Origin: Rhizoclosmatium globosum
Lineage: Eukaryota > Chytridiomycota > Chytridiomycetes > Chytridiales > Chytriomycetaceae
DNA: 64,000 nucleotides
Direction of reading: 5' to 3'
NCBI GenBank assembly: GCA_002104985.1
Contig: MCGO01000023.1
Span: 496,001 to 560,000, forward strand
Positions within the stretch are counted from its first letter, which is position 1, and each line of letters opens with the position of its first letter. This document shows positions 1 through 13,349 of the stretch, piece by piece. The notes under the pieces are model-generated. The model was given only the letters and a program-made list of their open reading frames with translations. It searched no databases and was not told the origin of the DNA. A program made the translations under genes and the position numbers.

Positions 1-67
1 CTTTAAATAACAGGAATGTACGTTTATACATTTATTGTCATTCTTTTTTGTTTTTTACCGTTCCAAA

Positions 68-1511
68 ATGACGAAACGCAAGTTTGGAAACGTCCTCACA
101 ATCGAAAGTGAGAGTGAATCTGAAGGCGAAGAGTCGCTTGCAATCCGAAATGCTTTAAAGAAAGCGAAAGTCGAAGTCCCATCAAAGCCAAAAGCTGCAA
201 AGGCAAAAGAAGCCCCAAAACCAAAAGTTGCGAAAACTGACAAGAAAGCTGACAAACCAAACAAGGCAAAGAAACCAGTGCAAAACAAGAAGAAAGAAAA
301 CGAGGAAGATGACGATGATCGCGTGCGAAGGAGGATGCAAATGGCGGATTTCGCTGATGAAGATGATGTCGAGGACTTTGATGAAGGGAACGATCCTTTT
401 GATGGTTTCGAGGACGGGTTTGGGGACGATGATTTAAATGCTGGTCGGTTTGACGATGGTGAGGGTGATGCGGACGAGGATGGTTACGATGAGGAGCAAG
501 ACGATGAGGTGGAACAAATCAGGCGGGAAGATCAGCGGAAGGAGAAACTGGTGAGCTTTGATACTTGAAGCAATCGCTGTATTTATGTTGGCTCGTGTAG
601 AAATCCCTGCAAAAGGAACTTGCTGAGGTTCCATTTGGCCAGTTACTGGATGTTCAGGAAAAGATGGGGACCAAAGCTTTCAAGCAAATGCGCAAGGGGA
701 TGTCAATTCAAAGGAACGATGAGGAAGATCCAAACGTTATTTACGGGAGTGATTCAGAAGATAGCGGCCCGGAATCAGGATCTACTCTCAAAGGAGGACG
801 AGAAGCAAGAGAGAAGAAGGAAATCAAGAAGCGTACGAGTAAACACGCGTGAGTGTATATGCGTTTATATCGGTAGAACTTATTTGATTCGTCATATAGA
901 CCTGCTGAAATGACTTCAAAGAGACCCGTTCCTCGTTACCGTCAAGTGGTTGAACTTCCGAAGAAGGAAGAGCATCGAGATCCTCGATTCAACAAATTCA
1001 GTGGAAAGTTCAATGAGGGCTTGTTCAAGAGGAGTTATGGTTTCTTGGAGGATTACGAAAAGAACGAAATCGAAGAGCTGCGAAAGAAGGTGGTCAAGAC
1101 GAAAGATGCTTCTGAAAAAGAAGAGCTGGAGCGTGATTTGCAGCGCAGGGTAACGCTTTCACCACATTCCATTGACTGCTCCGCCATTGACATTTTTGTC
1201 CATCACAGGTGTCCAAGCAGATTCAAAAACAAAAGAAGAAAAGCAGAAGAATATTCAAAGACAGTGGAAGAAGTCCGAAATGGAAGCTGTCAAGCAAGGA
1301 AAGAAGGCATTCTACCTCAAGAAAAGTAATCATTTGGTCTTTGTACGCTAAGTTTACTAACTGTAATTTCATAGGCGATAAAGAAAAGCTGGCCTTGTAC
1401 GAACAATACAAAAAGTTGGGAGAGGGCAAAGGGGTCGACAAGTTCTTGGAGAAGCGCAGGAAAAAGAATTCCGCGAGCGAAAAGAGATTCCTCCCCAATG
1501 CTCGCCGTTAA
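68..1511 (+). CDS. RRP36: rRNA processing protein RRP36 homologue (SSU processome)
   Basis: Nucleolar protein of the RRP36 family, needed for early pre-rRNA cleavages on the 18S pathway. The ATG at 68 opens a Lys-rich and then acidic N-terminus. The family core follows: PVPRYRQVVELPKK, RDPRFNKFSGKFNEGLFK, a charged helix, AFYLKK and a C-terminal FLEKRRKKN. Introns are 551-600, 849-899 and 1326-1374; the last carries a perfect TACTAAC branch site and joins in phase. The third intron, starting near 1150 and ending at 1208, joins out of frame by one base. Either another site is used (a donor at 1133 or an acceptor at 1243 would restore frame) or a base is missing. Length and order match the family. 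The identity is secure; only that junction is not. Confidence 0.9.
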
Positions 1512-1586
1512 TAAATATATGATTGTTTTCATCATCAAAGATTTACGATTCAACTCTCCTCAGCTCCTGTTGATCTCTAAACCTCG

Positions 1587-4500
1587 ATGCATCCTACCCT
1601 TCTATCAGAAGTACAAGATGCACTTAGCATGATAGGCAAAGTCTCAGTATGTCTTCGTCATGTAGAGGCTCGTCTGAAAGCAGGTTTGTAATCTTTGTCA
1701 ATCAGATAGTGGCTAACCTCGATTCCAATCAGAAACCGTAGAATATTCACCGCGACCCATTGAAACAGATGGAAATCAGTTTAATAATCAGTTTAATAAT
1801 GCGACCATGAGGGCTTCCACAAACCACCTAGGAATACGATGGACTGCTGATGATTACACTACACCAATCAATGCCAATATATCCTCACCCCAGTCTCTAT
1901 TTGCAATAGCAAATAAGCGGAATAATACTATTTCAGGATCAAGGCTAGCCATGTCTGTGAATTTGAGCAGAAACACATCTCGTTATGCTATAAATCACAA
2001 AACTCGAGAATCACCGGAGAAGTAAACTGCTTTCACCATATTAAGAAATATCTAACTCCTAAAAGTGAGAAGGGCGATAGAAGCTACGCTCAACTATCCA
2101 ATGTCCACATAACTACTGCCGGTGGAGCACCTTCCCATTTTGACAGCAAAAGTCCACAATTACCCTCAAGAAGATTGTCATTGAAGCATGATGCGGCTCT
2201 TGCGACTCCCTCTGTAAATCGAGAGCCTTCAGCTTCAAAGAAACTGGCACTTAAGTCATCAATAAGGAAGAAACCAAGCAGCCATCAGCCTTCTCAAATT
2301 CCGACAAAAACAGACATACCAAATAATGCGGAACCTATTACAAGAAATGCAATGTCTCCATTTATCTTTAAGCGCACTCTCGATAAAGTGCTCAGCTCAA
2401 GCTCGCTAGAAGTAAATGATTCAAGTTCGTCAACTTCAATCAATATTTCACTAGAAGGTCCACCAGTCATACTCGTTCAACCCACATCATTAAACGACAA
2501 TTATTCAAGTGATGATGTGCCTGACAGCGAAATAAGTCTCAATCTACACTCATTACAGAACATCAAATCTGAAAACATCAGCCACGCAGAAAGCAATTCT
2601 CAAGGAGCAGAAAGTTCAAAAATGAGTACCACATCAAAACTTCCTATCACACCAAGTCCTCCCAAACATCCAATCGGGCACATGACACCAAAGCGACAGC
2701 CCCTGAAAACTGTCGAAGATAATGAGGAAAAAAGTGAGAGCTTGAGAAGCTTTGATTCATTCATCCATAGAATCAAATCCACGAGTTTCATTGATACGAG
2801 TCGAAGGCAAACTATTCGCGATGCGTTGCAGAAAAAGGCGAGAAAGGATGCGCGGGAGTCTATCAAACAAGGAGGAGAGTCCCGACCACAATCCTTTTTC
2901 TCAACACTCTCAAAACGGATTTCAGGAACTCTTCGGTCGTCAAAACAGCGGACCTTACCTGAATCCAACGGCTTCCGCTCTTTCATTACGGATTTCGTAA
3001 TATTGGGGTTTTTGTTGCCTATGTATGATGGAAAGGGAAGGAAAATTGGGTTGGAGCATTTTGAGCCTGTTGATATCCAGAACTTGAGCTTTTTCCAGAA
3101 CGGGTTGCATCCGAGATCGATTATGAATACTCTATGGGAACTGTTTTTGATTGGTAAGGATGCTTTTCTAGAGGTCTAGATGAAAACTAATACATTCGAA
3201 AGGGTTGTACGTTTCCTACATGTGGCTTATTCCATTTGTTGTTGCTTTTCAGCCTCCGACACTTGATATTGAGTACCTGTCGATTGTGATTACGGTCACG
3301 TATGTGTTAGACACTGTAGTTACGTTGCTTGCACCTCAACCCAAAATAAGTGATGGAGTGTACACACTACGAGAATACGAATCGCTTCGACCGGTTCTAA
3401 AGAATGGATAAAAGAATGGATAGGGTTTCCGCTAATATTCGAAGTCGTTACCTTGATTCCGTTCGAAATCATTTTCTCACAGTGGGAACACGGCCCGTTA
3501 TTGCTCTTGATCCGACTTGCAAGACTGTGTCACAGAATCCGATAATCAGTTCGCATTGCGCGATTCTGATTCAGTGGAGTAACATACTGGATGCTGTGAG
3601 CGGGTTTGGAGTGAGCCAGATTACACCGATTGCAATTGGGATGGTTCTGTTTCTGCACTTTAATGCGTGCAGTATTTATTTCTTCGGAAGGTTGACGGGG
3701 TTTGTGGGCTGGTCGGATAAGTGGACTGAGTTTGAGGTTGCAGATTTGTTCGACTTTATGCGTGGACGCTTTATCGGGTGAGTTCATAGCCTCTGTCAAA
3801 TCTCTGTAAATTAAAGAAAGCTGCCTCTTATATAGGCTGTTGGAAACATGTTCCCAGCAGCATTCGAGTAAGTACCTCATTTTCGTCGAGAACATTGTTT
3901 ATCCAAAATTATCAGCCCACAAACACCTATCGAACAATTAATTCAAACTGTATACGTCATTATATCCGCCGTTATCTATGCGGTGTTTCTTGGAGCTATA
4001 TCGTCCGCAACAATGAGCATCAACCCTTCAGGCAAACTCTATCAACACAAAATGGAACAATTGAACGATTACGTCAAGTGGAAGAACTTGAGTACTGAAA
4101 CAGAGCTGAAGCTATTCAGTTACTATGAAACTAAATATCGTGGCAAGTTCTTTGAGGAGGAGAGTCTATTGAGTGAAATGAATGAGTCTCTTCGTGCCGT
4201 AAGCATTACCCGGCTATACATATCTAAGTTATAATAACGGTTTGATAGGAAATTTCTCTTCAAAACACACGTGCACTCCTCGAACGCGTTCCGTTCCTAA
4301 ACGCCAATACGGAGACGGTCGTGACGAAATCTTTTTGGGGCGACTTGCTATGGCGCTTCGACCACAGTATTACGTTACGGGAGACTACATTACAAAACAG
4401 GGAGACTCTGGGCACGATATGTTCTTCATTCTTCATGGGAAAGTGGACGTTTCTGTAAACGGGAAGAAGATGGTTTCGTTGTTTGATGGCGCGTATATCG

Positions 4501-4790
4501 GAGGTACGTTTTTGACTGTATTTATTTGGAATGAACTTGATTTAAACTTTGGTATAGAGGTCGCACTGATAACGAACGTCCCACGCACAGCGACTGTACA
4601 AGCAGCGATGCCATCAATATTGTATAGATTGAATTATAACGACTTTCACGATATTCTGGATGAGTTTTTGGATATGAAAATGAGGATTGAAGCCCTTGCT
4701 AATGAAAGGGAGGCTGCGTTGAATCTTGTGAAAGCTGCGACTATGGCACATCCAGTGGAGTCGCCGCGATCGAGTGTTGGATCTTTTTGA
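1587..4790 (+). CDS. Cyclic-nucleotide-binding-domain cation channel (CNG/HCN/EAG superfamily)
   Basis: Six-transmembrane ion channel with a cytoplasmic cyclic-nucleotide-binding domain. A long Ser/Thr/Lys-rich N-terminal region (1587-2940) precedes S1 (NTLWELFLIGLYVSYMWL). An S4-like segment LLLLIRLARLCHRIR carries spaced Arg. The pore loop is GAVGNMFPAAFDPQTP, followed by S6 and C-linker, then a CNBD with GDYITKQGDSG and MFFILHGKV. Introns checked in phase are near 1683-1732, 2022-2065, 3154-3202, 3779-3835, 3868-3915, 4199-4248 and about 4502-4556. The reading frame shifts without an intron near 3400 (an AAA run), 3540 and 4305, while homology continues across each. Sequence error or a decayed gene are both possible. 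The filter lacks the GYG of potassium channels, so ion selectivity is open. Confidence 0.8.
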
Positions 4791-4872
4791 ATAATAGTCT
4801 TTGTAATAAAACGTAAGAAATATATTAATTATCTGTGGAAATATATGAGAAATATTTGACAGGTACATTCTC

Positions 4873-6624
4873 ATGAAATCCTTGCTAGAATTCCAAAGAT
4901 TCGGGTTTCTCCTGGGACTCATCATCGTGGCTTTAACATTTCAAATTTATTACGCGTATCGATCTCGACGTTCAGATCAAGTTTACAATGGGAATGGGAA
5001 AGATGAAGGGCCCTAATTGAGAATTCTCCCTCAAATGGCCTACTTTGCAGGTATGGACTTCATGAATTTATTTAACTTCTAAAAACTATTCAGAGCTCGA
5101 TCAGAGCTGGCTGACGCCTTCGAACGATTGAATTCTTCGACGAAAACAACTTTCATCCACTCCTTTTCGCCTCAAGACCCCACAACCTTTTCCATATACC
5201 TCAAAGTAAGATGATTTCATTTTATTAGCCATCTAATGATTCAAAACACACACACAGTACATCCCAAAGCGACTCTCTCGAAATCACTTTATGCGTTTCG
5301 AAATCCCGCCAACATCTTTATTCCCACCTGAAGACATTGTTGTCTCTGTCTCAAGCGAATCCATCCATTTCACAGCACGGCTACGGCCCTGTGAGTCTGT
5401 GAATGTGACTTCGATGGAACCAAGGTTCTACTCTGCTTCAGTTCAAATCCCACATTCCGGATCGTATTCACTGTCGGTTTCGGTTGTAGCCGAAGCGTTC
5501 CGTTGGAATGCGTACAATGAATCGAATATTTGGCCGTGGAAGCGACTTGAGAAAGCTGTGTTGAATGTGGATGGCGACACTGTGATCAAGGTTGAGGTAT
5601 TGAAGGGTGGGAGTGGAAAGAGTGCATCAAACACGTGTGACCTTGCTCGGATTTATAATGCTACGAATGTGATTCAGAAGGGATGGCCACTTTCAGAACT
5701 GCTACCTGGATATTGGGCTCAACTGCCAATGATGCTGTCAATAGAAACGAGAAGGGGCGTCATAAGGCCTGGATTCAGAACACGAAGCCTCTGCTTACTG
5801 GATCCACGTTCATTCCAACGCAGTGCTCCCTCCGCGCTTTCACCGCGCACCAAGGACGCATGTGTCTGATCGAAAAGTATCCTGTCATTCACTGGTTCGG
5901 CGACAGCAACTCTCGCCGCGCGATCAAGTTCTTGGATGTCCGTGATGGTGGTTGGAGAGGGTTCTTGGGAAAAGATGGTCGCGAAGTGTGCGAAGACGGG
6001 AACGGGGTTGGTTTCGGGACTTTGCGTTAGGGAAGCGGGAGATTGTTCTTGGGAGTGGTGGTGTTGAGAATAAGGTCTTGGGGAAGGAAGTGAGAGGACG
6101 TGGCAAGAAGGCAAAGATTTATTTCGAGGGATTGGAGGGAGTCTGACGAATGCTGTCTTTTCGTGGAGGCGGGTGTTAGATAGAAGTGATTGGTGGAATG
6201 TTGTGTCAATGAGTTTGAAGAGACGGGAAAAGGTTTCGCTTGTTGTGGTTAGTGTGGGAATTGGGAGGCTGCGTTTGAAGATGTAGACGGGTGGAGTGAA
6301 CGAGTTCGTGCGTTCGCAAGAGGACTGAAGGAAATGTATCGAGAAATGGAAGGCGTTCGATTTGTGTTTCGGACGGCTCAACCTGCTTGTCCTGTGACTG
6401 AATGGGGACAATATCGACATCGGCGATACACTCCTGCCAGAAATGAAATGTTTCGAACACTTGGGGCCATGATATTTAAGGAGGAACTGAACGCGGATAT
6501 TTGGGATATTGGGATTGTGAACAGCAATCAAGATATGTGTGAACAGTTTCACTGCCCGTCTAACCACGCACATCCATCAGTGGTCGCGTTAGAAAATCAG
6601 TTGCTGTTTAATTTGATTTGTTAA
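4873..6624 (+). CDS. Type II membrane protein with SGNH/NXPE-like esterase domain
   Basis: The ATG at 4873 starts a short cytoplasmic tail and a strong signal anchor (FGFLLGLIIVALTFQIYYAY), so the rest should lie in the Golgi or secretory lumen. A beta-rich, Ig-like stretch follows (5291-5600). Next comes a Cys-bounded region ending in IHWFGDSNSRRAIKFLD (about 5885-5935), which resembles block I (GDSxSR) of NXPE, CAS1 and PC-esterase proteins that acylate or deacylate glycans. RRYTPARN near 6425-6450 and a C-terminal DIWDIGIVNSNQDMC segment fit the rest of such a domain. At least three frame changes (about 5725, 6030 and 6255) break the ORF although each piece is recognisable. Introns lie near 5052-5092 and 5203-5258. 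The substrate is unknown. It converges on the GT31 gene with about 31 bases between stops. Confidence 0.6.
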
Positions 6625-6655
6625 ATTTTCATACATATGTATGATCTAGTCCTCA

Positions 6656-7592
6656 TCATCGCTTAAAATACATTCCATCTCCACTTGACTTGATCCACTT
6701 TACCCACGCGATCTTCCACAACCCCTTCTCATCAAACAAAGCCGCAACACCCAAGAAATCCACATCCCGTTTCAGTTTATGAGGATTAATAGCCCCACAC
6801 GGACAGCGTGGCTCTTTTTCCAAGTCTCATTATGCCGAGCATCGAAATCAAACGCTTCACGGTTCTCCACGCGGATGAACGTGTAGTTGTGTGGAGGATG
6901 GAGGTTATGTCTTTCGAGGAGCTTTCCGACGAGTGCATCTTCTGGGTGGTTTGGAGCGGGGTTTTGGAGAATAGGGAAGCGAGTGTGTCGGACATATCGA
7001 GGGAGAGTGTGTAGAGTTGGCCGGTTGCGTAAAGGTAGGGTTGGCAGTCTGTGCAGTTTCGTCCGATAATCACGTTTTTGAGGTTGATGTTCGGTTGGAT
7101 GTAGGTTTGTAGTAGAGGATAAGTGGATGTATGAGTCGTCATCTGCTTTTGAAATGAAGGGTGGCGGAGGTGGGTGTTGTTGTGAGAAGAGACGAAAGGA
7201 AAGTGATTGGTTTGATTGTGTTTGCCGTGTGAGGGTTTTCGGGAATAGGGAGAATTATTATGTCTCCGTATGTGTTATTTTCTTGTATGAGGGATTCAAG
7301 GTGGGAAGGTGTTGGGGGTTCGCCCAGAATAAACCGAGTTGTTGCGATGGAGGAAAGTGGGTTTGTGAGTCTCTGGTAGGTTTCACGAATCATTAGACGT
7401 CGCCGTTTGGCCTTTGGGCTGTAATGGGACATGGTTGCTACCAGCCATATCGGTTTTGTTGGTGTTGTTTGAATCACCTAATTCCAAAGCTTTAATCACT
7501 TTGAATTCGCACTAAATACGTACGTGCAACAAAACAACGACAACGAATACAATGAGTATAATAGTTAGATGGATTCGTGACTGGTTTTTCAT
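6656..7592 (-). CDS. Glycosyltransferase family 31 (beta-1,3-galactosyltransferase-like)
   Basis: Golgi-type enzyme predicted to transfer a sugar in beta-1,3 linkage. The ATG at 7592 gives a short tail and signal anchor (LTIILIVFVVVVLLHV). An intron at 7478-7523 (GTACGT..TTAG) joins in phase to PIWLVATMSHYSPKAKRRR and LMIRETYQRL, the typical GT31 opening, then RFILGEP and YGDIIILP. The metal-binding triple Asp (DDDSYIHL) is encoded at 7135-7143. PYLYATGQLYTLS and NHPEDALVGKLL complete the domain, and the C-terminus ends GMYFKR with a stop at 6656-6658. Small frame changes occur near 7147 (an A run), 7130, 6930 and 6800. Acceptor and donor are not predictable. Neighbours are a convergent SGNH protein and, divergently, the ABCC gene. 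Confidence 0.72.
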
Positions 7593-8050
7593 TGGCCGTG
7601 AAGTTGACAGGTTCGGCGGGATTATCTTCGGATTATTCTGAGATTGAAGAGGTCAAGAATGAAATTTATTGCTACGATCAGTCAATTTTGGGATTTCACG
7701 GGAATGATATCAATAATTGGAACTAATGATTGTGGCTGAGTTGGATGGGAGACTTACCCATCATAACATTGAAAAGGAGGACGATGCAATGGGGGAACTT
7801 CTGTGTCATGATTTCAAATGCACCATGAGCACTTTAGGGGTACCAAGTGTTTCAGATCTGTGGGTTACATCAAGCGAGCTTAAAGACCCTTTCTTGTATT
7901 TCCACCCACCTGTGAGATCTCGCTGTGAAATTAAATCACCAATAAAAAAGTAGGGGTGGAACAGCAACTTGTCCAGAGAAAAAAGATCTGGATGCGAAAT
8001 GGCCAGTCGGTGTTTTGTTTTTTCGCCACTTGAAACTTTGACCGGATCTG
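7593..8050. promoter_or_regulatory. Shared upstream region of the GT31 and ABCC genes
   Basis: This 458-base gap lies between two divergent start codons and must hold both promoters. One open frame (7717-7953) crosses it, but it has no convincing start context, domain or homologous look, and I do not call it a gene. I see no clear TATA box. Confidence 0.4.
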
Positions 8051-11000
8051 ATGTTCCCTGTTCCTGTTCCGGAACTCGACCTTTCTGGCTCGAACGTTGT
8101 TTGCGCTGCATTTGCAGCTGCACTTGGATTTAGTGTGATTCGGTACCGGGAAACGAGTGTTGGCACTGCGACAGCCGAGCATTTGAAGTGGGCGGCGGCG
8201 GGTGTTGCTGCTGTTGAGCTTGGGACTGTGTTGGTGCTTCCAAGCGATACTTTGCTTGCTGTCTTGGTAGTACGTATCTAATTGCCTGTCTTTGACTGCC
8301 AGGCCCTACTTCTTGGTCAGGTGTTTGTTACTGGTATCACTAACAATCCCCCAAAACAGGCCATTGATGCTTCTCTTCGCTTGAGCCGCCGATCTGCCGC
8401 ACTCAACCGATCATTACTAGCTTCGCTTTTTATTGTTGCTGCAACATTGTTTGCCCTCAAATCAGAATCAAAATTCGATCACCTTTTCGTGGCGCTGGGT
8501 GTTGCTGCAGCTGCCGACTTCTGCATTGCTGCCACGTACAAAATGCATAAATTAAACTACAAAATGAGAGAGGAAGGGCCAAAGGGAGAAACTATTGTAT
8601 GTGCTTGGCTTGTTTGAAGTACAAGCCGTCTATCCTTTTCTTTTCATATAGGAAACCCCCGAAACGAAAGCTTCCCTATTTTCTCGTCTCTTTTTCAACT
8701 GGTTCACTCCTCTCATCGTTAAGGGTTCGCAGAGGCCACTCAACCCAGACGACCTTTGGAAGCTCAAAGACTGCGATGACACTGAAGCTATCCTCAAGCG
8801 ATACAGGGCAATCAAAAGACCAAACAGACACTTACTCGTCTCGCTCTTATTGGTGTCATGGAAACCATTCACAATCCAAATGACTGCGTCCCTCATCCAG
8901 TCTGTCGTCTCCTTCGCCAACCCGTTCTTCCTCTTCAAAATCCTTAAATGGATTCAAACCGACCGTACTAGCCCTGATGCAGATGTTTCTGAGGGTGGCT
9001 CTTGATTTTCGGACTGTTTGCGTGCAACATTCTCAACTCTCTTGTTTCGGGACAATTGTACTTCCACGGACGAAGAGTCGGTCGTACTATGCGTGCCGTG
9101 ATTGTGTCGGAGATTTTCGGAAAGAGCATGAGACGAGTTGCGGGTATTGCTGCTCCAAAGAAGCAGGCTGCTCCAGTTCAAGTGGAGTCAGATGCCGCCG
9201 GTGACGACAAGAAGGAACAAGAAAAGAAGGAGGAGGATGCTGAAGCTACTTTGGTGAGTCCTGGTATTCGTATAAATGAAAGGAGCCTAACATACCTGGC
9301 TTTTGTAGGGTAAAATCGCCACTCTGATGTCCGTTGACTCGGAAAGATTCTGTGATTTCATCTGTTACGTCCAAGATCCTTTCATCAACTTCCCTATCTC
9401 CATCACTTTTGCCTTTTTGGGTCTCTACCAAGTCATTGGACTTTCTTCTCTCGCTGGTCTCGGAGTCATTCTTCTCTCCGGTCCTTTCTCCACGTTCTTG
9501 GGAACTTGGGTGAACAAGGTGCAGAAGAGTACATGAAGAGTGTTGATAAGCGTGTTGCGATTACAAACGAGGTAATGCATTACTAAGCGGATTTGATTTA
9601 TGTAAACTAATATCGCAATATAGACCTTGAACGGAATCAGAATCATCAAGTACTTTTCGTGGGAACACCAATTCCAAGCAAAGATTCTTGCTGCTCGATC
9701 CGTCGAGCTCAAGAACCTCTTAAACTCTCTTTTATCTACATCACTCTCTACATCTCCAACTTTTCGTACTCGATTCTGTGTTTCTTCGTCACCTTTTCCG
9801 TGTACACTTTGTGGGAGGGTAAGACTCTAGATGCTGCTACAGCGTTCAGTGCTGTTTTGTTGTTGGAGCGTTTGACAGAGTTGCTTGGATGGGCGCCTCA
9901 GCTTGTCATGTGGGTCTTGAAGAGTAAAGTTGCGCTTGACCGTGTGATTGGTTTCTTGAAGGAGACTGAAGTGGAAACTGCCGGAGCTGATGATGTTCAG
10001 GATGGACCTGAGATTGGATTCAAGGCTGGACAATTCAGATACTTCAACCAGGAAGATGGAGAAAAGAAAAAGAAGGCTGATGCTGCGGCTGCTGTTTCTG
10101 AAAGCACTCCGTTGTTGGCGAGACAGAGAGAGGAGGTTCAAAATGAAGGAGACTTGATGGGCGGACCTGAGTTTAGACTGAAGGATGTTTCTATCGAGTT
10201 CATGGTTGGAGGATTGAATGTTGTTACGGGACCTACTGGAGGTGGTAAGAGTTCGTTGATTTTGGCACTGTTGGGAGGTAAGCTTATTGAGTTGATGTGA
10301 GTTGATGTAATCCAAGTACTGACTCTCCAATCCAGAAATGAAGCGTCTTGGTGGTCGCGCATTCCTTCCAAAGAATTCAATGGCTGCAGACTCCTCTGTC
10401 GCCTACGTTGCACAGACTGCATGGCTCCTCAACGCTACAATTCGTGAAAACATTTTGATGGGACACGCATTCGACGAGAAGCGATACCGCGAGACCCTCG
10501 AAGCTTGTTCCCTCGTCCGTGACCTTGAAACTTTCTCTGGTGGTGACTTGACCGAAATTGGTGAAAAGGGTGTGTCGATTAGTGGTGGACAGAAGCAGAG
10601 AATCAGTCTTGCTCGTGCCGTGTACATCAATGCCAGTGTTGTCTTGTTGGATGATCCCTTGAGTGCTGTCGACGCCCCAACTGCTCGTCACTTGTTGAAG
10701 TACGCTGTCTTGGGTGCATTGAAGGGTCGTACTGTCATTCTCGTCACCCATGCCGTTGGACTTGTTGCTCCGTTCGCCGATCACGTTGTTATTTTGCAAA
10801 ATGGTGAAGTCGTCAGCCAGGGTACTCCAACTGAAATCGCTTCGGACCCTAACGTTCCTGATATCACACACCAAATGCTCGCACAAACTGTTGTTCTCAC
10901 CGACGAAGAGGATGTCAAGAAAGACCCAATGCTGCTGAAAAGAAGGATGTTGTTGCCAGTGACGAAGATGGTACCAAGCTTGTTGAAGATGAAAAGCGAG

Positions 11001-13289
11001 AGACTGGAAGCGTCAGCTGGAAAGTGTACAAGACTTACTGGGATGCTGGAGGTGGTTTGCTCTTCTTGATCAGCTTTGTTGTGTTCCAGTGGTTGCAGAG
11101 TGGTGCCAATGTGTCTACGGATTGGTGGTTGAGTAAGTGGACGAGTTCTGCGAATGCCACGGAACCAGTTGGGAACATGACCAATGCATTTGTTTATGGT
11201 CCTGTTCAGCAATTTGGTTCGACTCCAATGATGATGGCGGCTGGATTTGTGGATGGAACCAAGACCACCAATGTTGTCAGTTTGCAATCATTTGTCGCTT
11301 CTGCTGTTTCTGCCACCGGAGGCCTCGGACACTCTGAAACCATGTTCTTTATTGCCATTTATGGATTGCTTGGATTTATGAAGGTCCTTGTTGCTGTTAT
11401 CCTCAACCTGATCAACGTGTTTGGAGCGATTCGTGCTTCCCGCTCGTTGCACGAGTCTTTGCTTGCGTCTGTACTCGGAGCTCCCTTGCGTTTCTTTGAG
11501 ACGACTCCTTTGGGAAGAATCTTGAACAGATTTTCGAAGGTACGTTTGCGTTTTTGCCAAATATGAAGTCTAAGTGATTTTTAGGATATTTCAACTATCG
11601 ATGAGGATGTCATGAACTCTGTTTTCTACTTCTGTCACCAGTTGGTGAAGGGTGCGACTATTATTGCTGTGATTAGTTACTCCGCACCATGGTTCTTGAT
11701 TTCTTTCTTCCCTATCTTCTATGCATACATGAGCATCACTCAGCAATACCTCAACGTTTCGAGAGAGTTGAAGAGGTTAGCGATTCAGGAGTTTTATCGA
11801 TAAAATGCTTACTCTTCTCCTTAGATTGCAATCCATCTCGCGATCCCCTATCTTCTCTCTCTTCTCCGAATGTCTTGCTGGTGTTGTTACAGTTCGTGCC
11901 TACAACCAAACCGCTCGATTCCAACAAATGTCGTCTGATCGTGTCAACACAAACCACAAAGCCTTCTACCTCCTCTGGACGGCCAACAGATGGCTATGTA
12001 TCCGTACGGACATGATTTCAGCTGTTGTGATTCTCTGTGCTGGTGGTGCTGTTATTTCTGGAAATGTGAACGCTGGTTGGGCAGCTTTGACGCTCTTGTA
12101 TGCTGGACAATTTAGTGAAGCGTTGTTGTGGATTGTGCGTATGCATGCTGATATGGAAATGAGTATGAATAGTGTGGAGCGATGCAGAGAGTACATGGAC
12201 ATTGAACAGGAACCTGCTCGCGTGGTTGAAGGATACAGACCTAGTGCTCAGTGGCCAGAGAAGGGAGAGATTTCCGTCGACGGATTGAGTGTTCGCTACG
12301 GTGGCGACGACCAGCCTTTTGTTTTGAACGGTGTCACCTTCAAGACTCGCCCTGGAGAGAAAATCGGAGTTGTTGGAAGGTTTGTTGCTTTTTCTTTCTC
12401 TCTGCGTTTTTCTTAATGGTTTTCTTTGTACAGAACTGGTGCTGGTAAATCGACGTTGTCTTTAGCTTTCTTTAGAATTATTCCACTCGCCCAAGGATCA
12501 ATCACGATCGATGGCATGGATATTGGACGTATGGGATTGAGTGATTTGAGATCCAAGTTGACTATCATTCCTCAAGACCCTGTCTTATTTACTGGAACTG
12601 TGCGATCTAACTTGGATCCTCACGGAGAGTGTGATGATGCTGAGTTGTGGCATGTTTTGCGTTCAACCCATGTCTTAGAGAGTGTGAATGGAGCTACCGA
12701 AAGTGGATCTAGTTCTACGACTTTGACACCAGGCGTCAGTGCAACCGATTTGGATACTATCGCCACCAACGATGAAGTTACTCTCACAAACCCATCCTTG
12801 AAGCGTGTTGCCTCTTCGGCCACTATGAAAAGTATGAGCAGCTCAATGAGCAGTAACTCAGGAAACTCATTGACTCTCGACTCACCTGTGACTGAAAACG
12901 GAGGAAACTTCTCACAGGGACAAAGACAGTTGCTCTGTATGGCGCGTGCCTTGCTTCGTAAATCAAAGGTCATTTTCTTGGACGAAGCAACAGCCAGTAT
13001 CGATGCTGCCACTGACGCCAAGATTCAGCAAACTATTCGTGAAGAGTTGAAGGATGCTACAGTGTTGACTATTGCGCATCGTTTGAAGACTGTTTGTGAC
13101 TACGATCGTGTGCTGGTGTTGGATAAAGGACAGGTTGTGGAGTTTGGAACCCCTCTTGAGTTGATTGAGAATGAGAAGGAAGGTATTGCGGCAGGGTACT
13201 TTAGAAAGATGTGTGAGGACAGTGGTGAGTTGGCTGAGCTCGTCCGTATCGCTAAGCGGGCTGAAGCTGAAAAGGCTGGAAGTATTTGA
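8051..13289 (+). CDS. ABCC (MRP-type) full-length ABC transporter
   Basis: ATP-driven exporter with two membrane domains and two nucleotide-binding domains, probably in the plasma or vacuolar membrane. Hydrophobic N-terminal helices (8051-8600) precede TMD1. NBD1 has GPTGGGKSS, SGGQKQR and VVLLDDPLSAVD (10225-10670). TMD2 spans 11000-12130. NBD2 has TGAGKST directly after an intron (about 12380-12434), SQGQRQ and VIFLDEATASID (12910-13005), plus a His-loop AHR. NBD1 ends its Walker B in DD where NBD2 has DE, the usual ABCC asymmetry. A Ser/Thr-rich insertion sits inside NBD2 (12690-12890). Introns also lie near 8270-8360, 8597-8651, 9254-9308, 9571-9623, 10278-10335, 11540-11583 and 11776-11824. 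Frame slips at about 9000, 9528, 9720 and 10930 look like missing bases. Substrate unknown. Confidence 0.9.
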
Positions 13290-13349
13290 TGATGGACATT
13301 TTCTTTTGGATTAAATAAACGTTTTTTGCATTTTGATTGAAATCGAACT

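Noticed and set aside
5719..6573. 284-codon minus-strand frame opposite the SGNH gene
   Set aside because: His/Ser/Pro-rich antisense frame; the plus strand carries the recognisable motifs.
7717..7953. 78-codon open frame between GT31 and ABCC
   Set aside because: No domain, no splice context and it fills a promoter region; composition looks non-coding.
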